Notes: generated by a model from the sequence alone, not told the origin. Positions 10,275 through 21,813 are shown, counted from the stretch's first letter. The stretch is 64,000 bases of DNA from Buchnera aphidicola (Panaphis juglandis) (GCF_964059065.1 NZ_OZ060378.1:240910-304909), one strand, 5' to 3'. Numbers and translations are program-made.

Positions 10275-11753
10275 TTATGTTTTAGTTGTCATACAATTTT
10301 GTACTCTTAGGATTCGATGAATGTTTGTATTTCCTGCTTTTCCCATAATATCACCTTGAGTGATAACAATTAAATCTCCTAAACTTAAAAAATGATTTTT
10401 TAAAAGTAATAGAATTGCGTCATGAGCAACCTTTAATCCTTTATTTTGACTATTAAAATAAACAGGTATTACTCCTCTGTATAGTGCAACAATATTTAAT
10501 ACATGTTGATGTTTAGATAATGCAAAAATTGGTAAACTGGAACTGATTCTCGATGTTAATAATGCACTATGTCCTGATTCAGTTAATGTAATTATTCCTT
10601 TAATTCCATTCAAATGATTTGCAGAATACATTGCAGATAATGCAGTGGTTTCTTCAATATCATTAAATATTAAATTTAATCGGTGTTTAGAAGTTCTAAT
10701 ACTAGGAATTTTTTCTGCACCCCTACATATATTAGACATAGCATGAACCGTTTCTGATGGATATTGACCTGTAGCTGTTTCAGCAGAAAGCATAACTGCA
10801 TCTGTTCCATCTAATACTGCATTTGCAACATCCATAACTTCAGCTCGAGTAGGAATAGGATTATTAATCATTGATTCCATCATTTGTGTTGCTGTTATAA
10901 CAATACGATTCAATCTTCTTGCGTATTTGATTAATGTTTTTTGAACACCAACTAATTGAGGATCACCAATTTCAACTCCTAAGTCACCTCTAGCTACCAT
11001 AATAGCGTCTGAAGCTAAAATCATACTTTTCATGACATCAATGTTATTTACAACTTCTGCTCGTTCTATTTTAGCTACTATTTTTGCATTGCTTCCTAAA
11101 GCATGAGCTAATTCTCTAACCATCATTAAATCTCTTGGATGTCTAGGAAATGATACTGATAAATAATCTATTCCAATATCAATTGCAGTAATGATATCTT
11201 GTTTATCTTTCTTAGTTAAAGATTTTGCAGATAACCCCCCACCTAATTTATTGACACCTTTATTATTTGATAATTTACCTCCTAATAAAACACGAGTAAT
11301 AATTCTTGTATCATATACTTTTAGTACTTGTAATTGTATACGACCATCATCAAGCAACAGTATATCATTTATTACAACATCAGAAGCAATTTTTTTATAA
11401 TCAATTCCTACTGATTTTTCATCACCCTTTTTTTTTTCTAAACTAACATCTAATGTAAAAATACTTCCAGGAGATAATATAACGTATCGATTTTTAAAAC
11501 TTCCAATTCGAATTTTAGGTCCTTGTAAATCTGCTAAAATAGCAACATGAGAACCAATTTTTTTTATGATTTGACATGCATGATACGCTCTACTTTCATG
11601 TTCTTCTCGTGTTCCATGAGAAAAATTTAAACGCAATACATTTGCACCAGCTAAAATTGATTTTTCAAGATTATCATCTAAATCTGTTACTGGTCCTAAA
11701 GTTACGACAATTTTAGTTCTTTTAAATTCATTTTCATTCATTTTATTAACCAT
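10275..11753 (-). CDS. pykA: pyruvate kinase II
   Basis: Converts phosphoenolpyruvate and ADP to pyruvate and ATP, the last step of glycolysis. It has 492 residues. It resembles E. coli PykA (type II, AMP-activated) more than Pyk[36 protein letters not shown], and the active-site [12 protein letters not shown] and ATQMMESMI are visible. The extra N-terminal residues relative to E. coli may mean that the ATG four codons in is used. Head of a possible pykA-znuC-znuB transcript. With ptsG at 31663-33099, sugar uptake and PEP use are linked, since PtsG transport spends PEP. Confidence 0.96.
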   Translation of the reverse strand: MVNKMNENEFKRTKIVVTLGPVTDLDDNLEKSILAGANVLRLNFSHGTREEHESRAYHACQIIKKIGSHVAILADLQGPKIRIGSFKNRYVILSPGSIFTLDVSLEKKKGDEKSVGIDYKKIASDVVINDILLLDDGRIQLQVLKVYDTRIITRVLLGGKLSNNKGVNKLGGGLSAKSLTKKDKQDIITAIDIGIDYLSVSFPRHPRDLMMVRELAHALGSNAKIVAKIERAEVVNNIDVMKSMILASDAIMVARGDLGVEIGDPQLVGVQKTLIKYARRLNRIVITATQMMESMINNPIPTRAEVMDVANAVLDGTDAVMLSAETATGQYPSETVHAMSNICRGAEKIPSIRTSKHRLNLIFNDIEETTALSAMYSANHLNGIKGIITLTESGHSALLTSRISSSLPIFALSKHQHVLNIVALYRGVIPVYFNSQNKGLKVAHDAILLLLKNHFLSLGDLIVITQGDIMGKAGNTNIHRILRVQNCMTTKT

Positions 11754-11877
11754 ATTATTAATTTATTAAAATTTTCAAAACATAAACTTAGATATTTTAA
11801 TGAATTATATATATTTTTTTTAAAATATATAAAATATTTTATAAAAATTTATATTTGATTTATTTTAAAAAATTGAA

Positions 11878-11905
11878 TTGATAATCATTATATGTATATT
11901 ACAAT
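11878..11905 (+). promoter_or_regulatory. candidate sigma-70 promoter upstream of zwf
   Basis: In the 200-base divergent gap between pykA and zwf, TTGATA (11878-11883) and TACAAT (11900-11905) each match the sigma-70 consensus hexamers at five of six positions. They are separated by 16 bases, and the zwf ATG is 50 bases downstream. In DNA this A/T rich such matches arise easily by chance, so this is only a candidate. Confidence 0.35.
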
Positions 11906-11955
11906 ATTTTGAATATTATAATATTATTAACTAATTTTTAAAAAAAATAAATTGT

Positions 11956-13449
11956 ATGATACAATATTTAAAAAATATAATTCATCATGAGGAACATGTG
12001 AAAAATAATATTATTCAACCATATGATATAGTAATATTTGGAGCTAAAGGTGATTTATCATGTAAGAAATTAATACCAGCATTATATGAATTAGAACAAA
12101 AAAAATTATTACATGATAAAACACGAATTATTGGTGTAGGAAGAGCAGAATGGAATCACAGTGATTATATTAATAAAACATGTAGTTTATTAAAAAATCT
12201 TTATCTCCAAAAAATTAATTTAAAATCTTTAAATATTTTAAAAAAAAGATTATTATTCTGTAATTTAGATGTAACAAATATACAAAATTTTTCACAATTA
12301 AGAAAAATATTATCCCAAACATTAAGTATAAAAATTTATTATTTTGCAGTACCTCCAAATACTTTTAATAGTATTTGTTCTGGTTTAGGGAAAATTAAAT
12401 TTAATCATCATCCAAATCGAATTATTGTAGAAAAACCAATTGGAACATCATTAAGTTCATGTAAAAATATTCATCATAAACTAGGAATTTATTTTCAGGA
12501 AAAACAAATATTTCGTATTGATCATTATCTTGGAAAAGAAACAATATTAAATTTATTAATATTACGTTTTGCAAACCCACTATTCTATCATATTTGGAGC
12601 TATAAATATATTAAATGTGTTAAAATTACTGTAGAAGAAAAAGTAGGTATTGAGGGTCGATGGGAATACTTTGATAATATTGGTCAAACAAGAGATATGA
12701 TTCAAAATCATTTATTGCAAATATTAAGTTTACTTACTATGTCAATTCCAAAAGAACTAAAATCTAAATATATTAGAAAAGAAAAAATAAAAATATTAAA
12801 ATCATTGCGTAGTATAAATTCAGAAAATATTCATATAGATACAATAAGAGGACAATACACTTCTGGAATTGTTGATGATAAAAATGTACCTGGTTATCTT
12901 GAAGAGCTAGGATCAAAAAAAAGTAGTAATACCGAAACATTTGTATCTATTAAAACATATATTGATCATCCAATATGGAAAAATGTACCTTTTTATTTAA
13001 AAACAGGAAAACGTCTTTCAGAAAAAAAATCAGAAATTATTATATATTTGAATCATATTCCTAATTCAATATTTAATATTAATAAAATTAATATGTGTAA
13101 TATATTAAAAATAAAATTGCAACCTAATGAAGGATTAGAGATACAATTTTTAAATAAAACTCCTGACATAAATAATAAATATCAGTTTCAACCAACTCAT
13201 TTAAAATTTAATTACACAGATATTTTCCAAAAAAATATTACGGATGCATATGAACGATTATTACTAGAAGTTATGAAAAATGATCAATCATTATTTGTTT
13301 CTCGAGAAGAAATCGAAGCTTCATGGACATGGATTGATTCTATAATTAATTTATGGAATAAACATAAAATACATCCAACATTATATCCATCTGGAACATG
13401 TGGTCCAAAATTATATAAAAATCAAGATAAAAATTATCATACTAAATAA
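11956..13449 (+). CDS. zwf: glucose-6-phosphate 1-dehydrogenase
   Basis: First step of the oxidative pentose phosphate pathway; makes NADPH and 6-phosphogluconolactone. It has 497 residues (E. coli 491). The N-terminal dinucleotide fold reads VIFGAKGDLSCKKLIPALYEL, the substrate motif is FRIDHYLGKE near residue 188, and IIVEKPIGTSL precedes it. The C-terminal end keeps PSGTCGPK-like residues of the family. It is divergent from pykA and 113 bases upstream of htpX. Codon use is as A/T rich as that of neighbours. Confidence 0.97.
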   Translation: MIQYLKNIIHHEEHVKNNIIQPYDIVIFGAKGDLSCKKLIPALYELEQKKLLHDKTRIIGVGRAEWNHSDYINKTCSLLKNLYLQKINLKSLNILKKRLLFCNLDVTNIQNFSQLRKILSQTLSIKIYYFAVPPNTFNSICSGLGKIKFNHHPNRIIVEKPIGTSLSSCKNIHHKLGIYFQEKQIFRIDHYLGKETILNLLILRFANPLFYHIWSYKYIKCVKITVEEKVGIEGRWEYFDNIGQTRDMIQNHLLQILSLLTMSIPKELKSKYIRKEKIKILKSLRSINSENIHIDTIRGQYTSGIVDDKNVPGYLEELGSKKSSNTETFVSIKTYIDHPIWKNVPFYLKTGKRLSEKKSEIIIYLNHIPNSIFNINKINMCNILKIKLQPNEGLEIQFLNKTPDINNKYQFQPTHLKFNYTDIFQKNITDAYERLLLEVMKNDQSLFVSREEIEASWTWIDSIINLWNKHKIHPTLYPSGTCGPKLYKNQDKNYHTK

Positions 13450-13562
13450 CTTTTCGAAACACATGAATATTAAAAAATTGTATTAATATTTCAATATATT
13501 CATTTTCATGATTTTTTTATATTTTTAAACATCACATTAAGATTCATTGTAAATAGAGGAAA

Positions 13563-14450
13563 ATGAGTCATATGATACGTGTTATTTTATTTTTACTTAC
13601 TAACTTATCTGTTATGTTTATGTTCGGGACAGTATTGTTTTTAACAGGTATGAAATCTAATAGCATTAAAGCTTTAATGGTTCTTTCATCTATTGTTGGT
13701 GTTAGTGGATCAATTACATCATTAATTTTGTCAAAATGGTCAGCATTAAAATCTGTAAACGGTCAAATTATTTATCGACCACGTAATTCCATGGAGGCTT
13801 GGATATTAGATGTTGTAAGATATCAAGCTAGTCAGTTAGGAATTCAAACACCAGAAGTTGCTATTTATCATACACAATCAGTAAATGCATTTGCTACAGG
13901 TTATAGTAAAAATAGTTCTTTAATTGCATTATCTACTGGTTTATTAAATAATTTAAATAAAGAAAATATTCAAGCAGTGATTTCACATGAAATGAGTCAT
14001 ATTGTTAATGGTGATATGGTAACTTTAGCTTTATTACAAGGAGTTATAAATACATTTGTATTTTTTATATCTACATTTATTTCAAGATCCATTGTTCATT
14101 TTTTATCTCAACATAGAAGATCAAATTATGTTCGAGCTTATGGTTTTTTTATTAATTATGTTGCTTCAATTTTTTTACAAGCATTATTTGGAATGATAGC
14201 AAGCGTGATCGTAATGTCATTTTCAAGATATCGTGAATTTCGAGCTGATGCAGATGCTGCAAAACGTATTGGGTGGGATAAAATGCTTTGTTTATTAATA
14301 CAATTTAAAAAAGTAACTGAACCACAAACAGCAGAAGAAATTAAAACATACTGTATAAATGGTCAATCAAAATCGTTTTATAATTTATTTTCTTCACATC
14401 CTCCAGTTCAAGATCGAATTAATGCATTACATAAAAAATCATATGCATAA
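13563..14450 (+). CDS. htpX: inner-membrane zinc metalloprotease HtpX
   Basis: Membrane-bound stress protease (family M48) that degrades misfolded membrane proteins together with FtsH (53230-55062). It has 295 residues (E. coli 293). Two N-terminal membrane segments (about 5-25 and 35-52) precede the zinc motif HEMSH with H142, E143 and H146. Two further hydrophobic segments follow (about 160-178 and 195-220), and the third zinc ligand region reads SRYREFRADADAAK. A good Shine-Dalgarno, GAGG, lies 7-10 bases before the ATG. Confidence 0.96.
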   Translation: MSHMIRVILFLLTNLSVMFMFGTVLFLTGMKSNSIKALMVLSSIVGVSGSITSLILSKWSALKSVNGQIIYRPRNSMEAWILDVVRYQASQLGIQTPEVAIYHTQSVNAFATGYSKNSSLIALSTGLLNNLNKENIQAVISHEMSHIVNGDMVTLALLQGVINTFVFFISTFISRSIVHFLSQHRRSNYVRAYGFFINYVASIFLQALFGMIASVIVMSFSRYREFRADADAAKRIGWDKMLCLLIQFKKVTEPQTAEEIKTYCINGQSKSFYNLFSSHPPVQDRINALHKKSYA

Positions 14451-14507
14451 TATAAAAATTATATTTAACAAAATTGAATACATGAATTATTTTGAACGGG
14501 GTTCTTA

Positions 14508-16115
14508 ATGTCATTTTTATTAAATCCAGAAACTTATCTTGGATTATTAACATTAATTATATTAGAAATTGTATTAGGTATTGATAATTTAATATTTATT
14601 GCAATTTTGTCTGAAAAACTCCCCCCAAATAAAAGAGATAAGGCGCGTGTTGTTGGATTAGGATTGTCTTTAACAATGCGATTAATTTTATTGTCTACGA
14701 TATCTTGGATTATTACATTAACTCACCCTATTTTTAATAATAAATATTTTAATTTATCTGGTCGTGATTTAATATTATTGTCAGGAGGTTTATTTTTATT
14801 ATTTAAATCTACTATTGAACTACATGAAAAACTAGAAGGAAGAACTAATCATCAACAAAGCAATAAAAATTATTCTGGTTTTTGGGTCATTATTATTCAA
14901 ATTGTAGTTTTAGATGTAATTTTTTCACTAGATTCTGTTATTACTGCAGTAGGTATGGTAAATAAATTATTTATTATGATGCTTGCAGTAATAATTGCTA
15001 CTATTTTAATGTTTTTAGCATCAAAGCCACTAACAAAGTTCATTAATTTACATAAAACTATTGTAGTTTTATGTCTAAGTTTTTTGTTAATGATTGGATT
15101 AAGTTTAGTATCAGAATCTTTCGGTATATATATACCTAAGGGATATATTTATGTATCAATAGGTTTTTCCATGTTAATTGAATGCTTTAATCAAGTAACA
15201 TTGTACAATGTGAATAAAAATGAATCTTTAAAACCAATTCGACAGCGTGTGACTGAAATTATTTTTAGATTAATAAATAAAAAAAATCACATTCAACCAA
15301 AAAAATTTTTATACAAATACAATAATAATTACGATAAAAATCTTAAAAATATTACACATGAAACAAAAGAAAATTTTCATGATGATGAAAAATATATGAT
15401 TAAAAGTATTTTAACACTATCCGCTCGTTCTATTCGTAGCATAATGACACCAAGAAAAGATATTTCATGGATTAATACAAAACATAGTACACAACAAATA
15501 AAAATTAAACTACTTGATACACCACATAGTTTATTTCCAGTATGCAGAGGAGAATTAGATAATATTATTGGAATTGTAAGAGCAAAAGAATTATTAGTAT
15601 ATTTAGATCATTACACTGGACAAATTGAAAAATTTGCTTCTAAAAACCCACCCATTATTGTATTAGATACACTAGATCCAATTAATTTAATTACAATATT
15701 AAGACAATCCAAAGGAAGTTTTGTAATTGTTGCTAATAGTTTTGGTGTAATTCAAGGGTTAATTACACCATTAGATGTTTTAGAAGCAATTGCAGGTGAA
15801 TTTCCTGATGTTGATGAAACTCCAGAAATTACTATTGAGAAAAATAGTTGGTTAGTAAAAGGTAATGCTGATTTACATACTTTAGGACAAGTTTTACAAA
15901 TACCTCAATTATTATGTAAAAATAAAAACTATTCTTCTTTATCTGGACTATTAATTGATAAATATGGTAAAGTTCCTCATCCAGGAGATTTAATTTATAT
16001 TCCGCCTCTCGTATGTAAAATTATTGAAGTCAAAAATTATCATATTGATCTCATAAGAATTATTAAAAATAATAACAACTATTATGAACATTATAAAAGA
16101 ACGTATAAATTATAG
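14508..16115 (+). CDS. yoaE: TerC-family membrane protein with CBS and CorC domains
   Basis: Integral membrane protein of the TerC/YoaE family, possibly an ion exporter linked to metal homeostasis or protein export; the true substrate is not settled. It has 535 residues (E. coli YoaE 518). The N-terminal half holds about seven membrane helices with the acidic motifs EIVLGIDNLIFIAIL (near 18) and VVLDVIFSLDSVITAVG (near 140), diagnostic of TerC. The C-terminal half carries a CBS pair (TPRKDISWINTK, near 315; FGVIQGLITPLDVLEAIAGE, near 413) and a CorC/HlyC-like domain. Downstream, the ATG-rich end overlaps the open frame preceding tsaB. Confidence 0.9.
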   Translation: MSFLLNPETYLGLLTLIILEIVLGIDNLIFIAILSEKLPPNKRDKARVVGLGLSLTMRLILLSTISWIITLTHPIFNNKYFNLSGRDLILLSGGLFLLFKSTIELHEKLEGRTNHQQSNKNYSGFWVIIIQIVVLDVIFSLDSVITAVGMVNKLFIMMLAVIIATILMFLASKPLTKFINLHKTIVVLCLSFLLMIGLSLVSESFGIYIPKGYIYVSIGFSMLIECFNQVTLYNVNKNESLKPIRQRVTEIIFRLINKKNHIQPKKFLYKYNNNYDKNLKNITHETKENFHDDEKYMIKSILTLSARSIRSIMTPRKDISWINTKHSTQQIKIKLLDTPHSLFPVCRGELDNIIGIVRAKELLVYLDHYTGQIEKFASKNPPIIVLDTLDPINLITILRQSKGSFVIVANSFGVIQGLITPLDVLEAIAGEFPDVDETPEITIEKNSWLVKGNADLHTLGQVLQIPQLLCKNKNYSSLSGLLIDKYGKVPHPGDLIYIPPLVCKIIEVKNYHIDLIRIIKNNNNYYEHYKRTYKL

Positions 16116-16146
16116 TGCGTATCTTTTTATAAAAATATTAAATATT

Positions 16147-16821
16147 ATGACTATATATAAAAATATCCTCTCAATTGATACATCATTACATCAAACTTCT
16201 ATCTCATTATTTTATAAAAATAATATTCAAAGCAAATCTAAAAAATGTGATTATAATCACGAAAAACACATATTAAAAATTCTTCATAAATTATTACTAA
16301 TAAATAATTTTACAATTAAAGATTTTCATTTTATATCTTTTACTACTGGTCCTGGTAATTTTACTGGTATAAGATTAGGAATAAATATTGCACAAGGATT
16401 ATCCATTCCATATAATATTCCATTAATTGGAATTTCAACGTTAAAAATATTAGCAGAACAGTGTTGGAGACGTTATAAATTTAAAAAAATTATCGTATGT
16501 AATTTAGCAAATAAAAAAAAAGTATATTGGGCACAGTATATTAGAAATGATTTTAATGTATGGGAAAAAAAAGGAAAAGAAGAATTATTAAATATAAAAA
16601 ATATGAACTATAAAATTGAATATTTAAAAGAAAATTGGAATGTTATTGGATCTGGTATTATGCATATTAAAAATAAAAATAATCCATTTTTAAATATTAT
16701 CTCTATTACAGAATCACATTCTCAAGATTTAATTCCTTTAACAATAATTGAAATTCAAAAAAAAAATTTTTTTACATTAAATAACATTAAATTAAACTAT
16801 TTAAATAATCTTGATTATTAA
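16147..16821 (+). CDS. tsaB: tRNA threonylcarbamoyladenosine synthesis protein TsaB
   Basis: Partner of TsaD (with TsaE) in making t6A37 in tRNAs that read ANN codons. The frame is open from 16084 and would overlap yoaE, but the family start matches the ATG at 16147 (MTIYKNILSIDTS), giving 224 residues against 231 in E. coli. The ASKHA fold signs are LSIDTSLHQTSISLF at the start and FTTGPGNFTGIRLGINIAQGL near residue 65-85; ISTLKILAEQCWR is also typical. It lies last in the zwf-htpX-yoaE-tsaB run and converges on leuD. Confidence 0.93.
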   Translation: MTIYKNILSIDTSLHQTSISLFYKNNIQSKSKKCDYNHEKHILKILHKLLLINNFTIKDFHFISFTTGPGNFTGIRLGINIAQGLSIPYNIPLIGISTLKILAEQCWRRYKFKKIIVCNLANKKKVYWAQYIRNDFNVWEKKGKEELLNIKNMNYKIEYLKENWNVIGSGIMHIKNKNNPFLNIISITESHSQDLIPLTIIEIQKKNFFTLNNIKLNYLNNLDY

Positions 16822-16837
16822 AAATTCAATTTGAATG

Positions 16838-16877
16838 AACTACATATTTTCATTTATAAAATAAAATATATGTAGTT
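16838..16877. terminator. inverted repeat between convergent tsaB and leuD
   Basis: AACTACATAT (16838-16847) and its exact complement ATATGTAGTT (16868-16877) form a 10-bp stem with further A/T pairing toward a 20-base loop. It sits in the middle of the 83-base gap between the convergent genes tsaB and leuD, so it could end transcripts from both sides. The flanks are A/T rich but have no uninterrupted long T run. Confidence 0.5.
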
Positions 16878-16904
16878 TAATTATAATAATATGTTTTTAA
16901 AAGT

Positions 16905-17516
16905 TTATTTTGTACTTACAAAAAACTTTGGTATATTTTTTTCATATTTTTCAATTTTATTTTTTTTTTTCAATGTTAAATCAATATTGTCTAAACCATT
17001 TATTAATAATAAACGATGAAAATTATCAATATTAAATCTATATTTTTGATTATCGATTATAATTTCATTATCTAGTAAATTTATTTTTAATTTAATTCCT
17101 GGATTATGATCAATTATAGAAAATATATTATGTATTTTATTTTCATTTAATTTAATTAATAAAAGATTATTATTGAAACTATTACTATAAAATATATCAG
17201 CAAAACTAGGAGCAATAATACAACGAAATCCATAATCTAAAAGAGCCCAAACAGCATGCTCTCTAGAGGAACCGCAACCAAAATTCTCATATGAAATAAG
17301 TATACTTGATTTTTGATAATTTGGATCGTTAAGTACAAATTTGGTATTAATATGATTTTTATTTCCATTAATAAAACGCCAATTAAAAAATAAGCTTTCT
17401 GAAAAACCAGTTTTTTCTATTTTTTGTAAAAATTGTTTTGGTATAATAGCATCTGTATCAACATTTGATAATTTTAAAGGGGCAATAATCCCAGTATGTG
17501 AAATAAACTTTTGCAA
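16905..17516 (-). CDS. leuD: 3-isopropylmalate dehydratase small subunit
   Basis: With LeuC, isomerises 2-isopropylmalate to 3-isopropylmalate, the second step of leucine synthesis. It has 203 residues (E. coli 201). The start ISHTGIIAPLKLSNVDTDAIIPKQFL and the swivelling-domain motif YENFGCGSSREHAVWALLDYG near residue 75 are diagnostic. It is the last gene of the leuABCD operon, 26 bases after leuC. Confidence 0.97.
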   Translation of the reverse strand: MQKFISHTGIIAPLKLSNVDTDAIIPKQFLQKIEKTGFSESLFFNWRFINGNKNHINTKFVLNDPNYQKSSILISYENFGCGSSREHAVWALLDYGFRCIIAPSFADIFYSNSFNNNLLLIKLNENKIHNIFSIIDHNPGIKLKINLLDNEIIIDNQKYRFNIDNFHRLLLINGLDNIDLTLKKKNKIEKYEKNIPKFFVSTK

Positions 17517-17542
17517 TTTTTAACTCCAAAATCTTTTTATTT

Positions 17543-18943
17543 TTATGTTAATTTTCTAATATCATAAAATTTTCCAAAAATTGCTGCTGCAGCTGCCATA
17601 GATGGACTTAATAAATGCGTTCTACTATTGCAACCTTGACGATGTTCAAAATTTCTATTACTAGTAGATGCACAACGATCGCCTGTTTTTAATTGATCAT
17701 CATTCATCCCTAAACACATTGAACAACCAGGTAATCTCCATTCAAAACCTGCATTAATAAATATTTTATCTAATCCTTCTTTTTCAGCTTGTTTTTTTAC
17801 TACTTTTGAACCTGGTACAACAATTGCTTGTACTGTTTTATGTACGTGCATATTATTAATAATATTTGCAGCTGATCTTAAATCTTCTATTCTGGAATTT
17901 GTACAGGAACCAATAAATACTTTATTAATTGAAATATCTGTTAAAAATATCCCTGGTTTTAACCCCATATATGAAAGAGACTTTTCATTAGTAATATTTT
18001 GTTCAGAATTTTGAGACGTTTTTAAGTTAGGAATAGGCATATCAATAGATATGCATTGACTTGGATTAGTTCCCCATGTTACTTGTGGGGCAATATTACT
18101 AATATCAATTTTAAAATATTTATCAAAAATAGCATCAGAGTCTGATCTTAATTTTTTCCAGTGTTTTATTGCTAAATTCCAATTTTTTTTCTTTGGAGCA
18201 AATGTTTTATTTTTTAGATATTTAATAGTAATTTCATCAGGAGCGATGATTCCTGATTTTGCACCCATTTCAATTGCCATGTTACATATTGTCATTCGAC
18301 TTTCCATGCTTAATTGAGAAATAACACTACCACAAAATTCAATCACATATCCTGAACCACCAGAAACACCAATTTTACTAATAATAAATAAAATAATATC
18401 TTTAGCGCTAATATAAGAATTTAATGTACCACAAATATCAATCTTCATGTTTTTAAAACGTTTTTGTTGAATTGTTTGTGTTGCTAACACATGCTCTACT
18501 TCTGATGTTCCTATTCCAAATGATAATGCACCAAATGCTCCATGTGTTGAAGTATGAGAATCACCACATACAATTAACATACCTGGCAGCGTTAATCCTT
18601 GTTCTGGACCAACAACATGTACAATACCTTGTTTTTCATGATTTAAATCATATAATGGAATATTAAATTCATCACAATTATTTGATAATGTTTGTATTTG
18701 CGTTCTAGCCATATGATCTAATAATTGAATATTATTAGTTCTTGTTGAAACATTATGATCCATAGTTGCAAGTATTTTGTGATTACATCTAATTTTACGT
18801 TTTTTTAATCGTAAACCACTAAATGCTTGAGGAGATGTTACTTCATGAAGTAAATGCAAATCGACATATAAAATTGATGTATAATCTGAATCATGATAAA
18901 CTACATGGTTATCATATAGTTTTTCATATAATGTTTTTCCCAT
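17543..18943 (-). CDS. leuC: 3-isopropylmalate dehydratase large subunit
   Basis: Catalytic, iron-sulfur containing subunit of isopropylmalate isomerase (aconitase family). It has 466 residues, the same as E. coli LeuC. The three 4Fe-4S cysteines are visible in [13 protein letters not shown] (near 347) and in [10 protein letters not shown] (near 407 and 410). [21 protein letters not shown] and [10 protein letters not shown] are conserved. It starts one base after the end of leuB, so translation is probably coupled. Confidence 0.97.
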   Translation of the reverse strand: MGKTLYEKLYDNHVVYHDSDYTSILYVDLHLLHEVTSPQAFSGLRLKKRKIRCNHKILATMDHNVSTRTNNIQLLDHMARTQIQTLSNNCDEFNIPLYDLNHEKQGIVHVVGPEQGLTLPGMLIVCGDSHTSTHGAFGALSFGIGTSEVEHVLATQTIQQKRFKNMKIDICGTLNSYISAKDIILFIISKIGVSGGSGYVIEFCGSVISQLSMESRMTICNMAIEMGAKSGIIAPDEITIKYLKNKTFAPKKKNWNLAIKHWKKLRSDSDAIFDKYFKIDISNIAPQVTWGTNPSQCISIDMPIPNLKTSQNSEQNITNEKSLSYMGLKPGIFLTDISINKVFIGSCTNSRIEDLRSAANIINNMHVHKTVQAIVVPGSKVVKKQAEKEGLDKIFINAGFEWRLPGCSMCLGMNDDQLKTGDRCASTSNRNFEHRQGCNSRTHLLSPSMAAAAAIFGKFYDIRKLT

Positions 18944-18944
18944 A

Positions 18945-20039
18945 TTATATCTCTTTAATTAAATTTTGGGAAATTATATCACCCATTTGTTGTGTTGTTA
19001 AATAATCCTGATTATTATTTCTGATATCATATGTTCTGTAACCTTTTTTTAATGTATTTTTTACAGATTCATAAATAGCATCTGATAAATCATATAATTT
19101 CATACTATATCGTAATAATAATGCAACAGATAAAATTTGAGCAATAGGATTTGCTATGTTTTTACCTTGAATATCTGGAGCCGACCCTCCAGCTGGTTCA
19201 TATAAACCAAAACCTTTTTCATTTAAACTAGCTGATGCCAACATTCCAATAGAACCTGTAATCATGGCGCAAGCATCTGACAAAATATCTCCAAATAAAT
19301 TGGAACATAAAATCACATCAAATTGACTAGGATTATTAATAATCTGCATTACAGCATTATCAATGTATAAATGTGATACTTTTACATTAGGGTATTTTTT
19401 AGAGACTTTATCAACAGTTTTACGCCATAATTTTGAACTTTTCAATACATTAGATTTATCAATTGAAATAACATATTTTTTTCTTTTTAAAGCAATTTTA
19501 AATGCTATATGTGTAATTCGTTCTATTTCAGATTCATAATATAATTCTGTATCAAAAGCATATTTTTGGTTATGATGATCAAAAGTACAACCAGATTTTC
19601 CAAAATATATTCCGCTAATTAATTCTCTAACACATAATATATCTATTCCAGAATCAAGACGATCATCACGTAAAGGAGATAAATCACTTAACTCTTTATA
19701 TAATATTGAAGGTCGAATATTAGCAAATAAATTAAAATATTTTCTCAGAGGAAGTAATGCTCCACGTTCAGGTTGTTGAACATCTGGAAGAAATTGCCAT
19801 TTTGGACCACCAACAGAACCCAATAAAATAGCATCAGAATTTTTACAACCCGTTAATGTTTTTTCAGGTAAAGCAATACCATGTTTATCTATAGCAATTC
19901 CTCCAATATCATATTCATTAATAATTAAATTTAAGAAGCATTTTTTTTTCAATATATTTAAAATTTTATATGCTTCTCGCATAACTTCTGGTCCAATACC
20001 ATCACCGGGTAAAACGGATAAAAAAAAGTTTTTTTTCAT
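18945..20039 (-). CDS. leuB: 3-isopropylmalate dehydrogenase
   Basis: NAD-dependent oxidative decarboxylation of 3-isopropylmalate, the third specific step of leucine synthesis. It has 364 residues (E. coli 363). [14 protein letters not shown] near residue 10, LGSVGGPKW near 72, [10 protein letters not shown] near 140, and [22 protein letters not shown] near 245 are the family markers, the last including the metal-binding aspartates. It lies 108 bases downstream of leuA and directly abuts leuC. Confidence 0.97.
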   Translation of the reverse strand: MKKNFFLSVLPGDGIGPEVMREAYKILNILKKKCFLNLIINEYDIGGIAIDKHGIALPEKTLTGCKNSDAILLGSVGGPKWQFLPDVQQPERGALLPLRKYFNLFANIRPSILYKELSDLSPLRDDRLDSGIDILCVRELISGIYFGKSGCTFDHHNQKYAFDTELYYESEIERITHIAFKIALKRKKYVISIDKSNVLKSSKLWRKTVDKVSKKYPNVKVSHLYIDNAVMQIINNPSQFDVILCSNLFGDILSDACAMITGSIGMLASASLNEKGFGLYEPAGGSAPDIQGKNIANPIAQILSVALLLRYSMKLYDLSDAIYESVKNTLKKGYRTYDIRNNNQDYLTTQQMGDIISQNLIKEI

Positions 20040-20147
20040 ATAATATACTTTTTTAGAGTTAATTTATACAATATTATGAGTTTTATATGTATGAATTAAT
20101 ACATAAATAATTTTGTTAATAAAAACATATAATTTGAATAAAATAAT

Positions 20148-21695
20148 TTATGATTCTAGTTTCTTGAATTTTAATGATACTTGTTTTGATCTCCAAATGC
20201 TGTTTAAAACATTTATCATAGCTTTTGCTGAAGATTCAATAATATCTGTTGACAAGCCTAATCCATGAAAAGTACGATTATTATATTTTACAATGATATC
20301 TACTTGACCTAATGTTTCTTTTCCTTGACCTTTTGCAATCAATTGAAAATTTTTTAAGAATATAGAATAACCAGAAATTTTATGTAGTGCTTGATATACA
20401 GCATCAACTGATCCATTATTAGTAGTAGCTGATTTTATCACAATTTTTTTTCCACAAATTAATTTTACTAATGCTGATGAGTATCCATTACAGTTAGATT
20501 GTACATTAAAATCTTGTAATCGAAAATATTCTGAATTTTTGTTTTGATTTTTAATAAATGCTAAAGATTCTAAATCATAATCAAATACTTGACCTTTTTT
20601 ATCAGCTAATTTTAAAAATGATTCATATAATTTATTAATATCGTATTCATTATCTTTATACCCCATATTTTTCATTCGATGCCGTACCGCTGCTCTTCCT
20701 GATCGAGAAGTTAAATTGAATTGAACATTTTTCCAACCAATTGTTTTTGGAGAAATGATTTCATAATTTTTTCTATTTTTTAAAACACCATCTTGATGTA
20801 TACCAGATGAATGTGAAAAAGCATTTTTCCCAACAATAGCTTTATTATTTGGTATTGGAATGTTACAAATTTTACTAATAATTTTACTTGTATTATATAT
20901 TTCTTTACTTTCAACAGTAGTATGTACTTTAAGAATATCTTTTCTTGATATAATAGCCATAATAATTTCTTCTAAAGCAGCATTTCCTGCTCTTTCACCA
21001 ATACCATTAATTGTTCCTTCTACTTGTCTAGCACCAGAAAGAATAGCAGAAATGGAATTCCCTACAGCCATACCTAAATCATTATGACAATGTACTGAAA
21101 CAACTGCTTGATCAATATTTGGGACTCTTTCATATAAGGTATGAATAATATCACCAAATTGATTAGGCAATGTATAACCTACAGTATCTGGAATATTTAT
21201 AGTAGTTGCTCCATGATGAATAACTTGTTCAACAATCTTACATAAATTATCCATAGAAGTACGACCTGCATCTTCGCAAGAAAATTGAATGTCATTAGTA
21301 TAGCGTTTAGCTCTTTTAATAGAACGTATTGCCATATTTAAAATATCATCAAATTTTTTTTTTAATTTATATTTCATGTGTAAATGTGAAGTTCCTAAAA
21401 AAATATGAATCCTAAAATCTTTTAATACTGACATCGCATCTGCAGCAACATCAATATCTTGATCAAGACAACGTGCTAAACTACATATTTTTGTATTTTT
21501 AATATTTTTTGATATTTCTCTGACAGAATTAAAATCTCCTGGAGAAGAAATTGGAAAACCAACTTCCATTATGTCAACTTTCATTCGTTCTAATGCAAAT
21601 GCAATTTTTAATTTTTCTCTTACACTTAAACTAGCTTGTAATGATTGTTCTCCATCTCGTAAAGACGTATCAAAAATAATAATTTTTTCGCTCAT
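20148..21695 (-). CDS. leuA: 2-isopropylmalate synthase
   Basis: Commits 2-oxoisovalerate to leucine by condensing it with acetyl-CoA. It has 515 residues (E. coli 523). The catalytic TIM barrel begins [19 protein letters not shown], and [14 protein letters not shown] and [14 protein letters not shown] contain the metal and acyl-CoA residues. The C-terminal LeuA dimerisation/regulatory domain is retained ([36 protein letters not shown]), so leucine feedback is possible in principle; two residues differ from E. coli in the GHGKDALGQ segment. First gene of the operon; the 118 bases upstream are A/T with no visible leader peptide or attenuator. Confidence 0.97.
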   Translation of the reverse strand: MSEKIIIFDTSLRDGEQSLQASLSVREKLKIAFALERMKVDIMEVGFPISSPGDFNSVREISKNIKNTKICSLARCLDQDIDVAADAMSVLKDFRIHIFLGTSHLHMKYKLKKKFDDILNMAIRSIKRAKRYTNDIQFSCEDAGRTSMDNLCKIVEQVIHHGATTINIPDTVGYTLPNQFGDIIHTLYERVPNIDQAVVSVHCHNDLGMAVGNSISAILSGARQVEGTINGIGERAGNAALEEIIMAIISRKDILKVHTTVESKEIYNTSKIISKICNIPIPNNKAIVGKNAFSHSSGIHQDGVLKNRKNYEIISPKTIGWKNVQFNLTSRSGRAAVRHRMKNMGYKDNEYDINKLYESFLKLADKKGQVFDYDLESLAFIKNQNKNSEYFRLQDFNVQSNCNGYSSALVKLICGKKIVIKSATTNNGSVDAVYQALHKISGYSIFLKNFQLIAKGQGKETLGQVDIIVKYNNRTFHGLGLSTDIIESSAKAMINVLNSIWRSKQVSLKFKKLES

Positions 21696-21813
21696 TATTT
21701 TTCCAAAATTAAATATAAAATATTTAATATAAAAAATTAAATATTTTAATAATTAAAAATTTATTATATTTTCATAAAATTCATTATATTATTCAATAAT
21801 ACTGTTTATAAAA

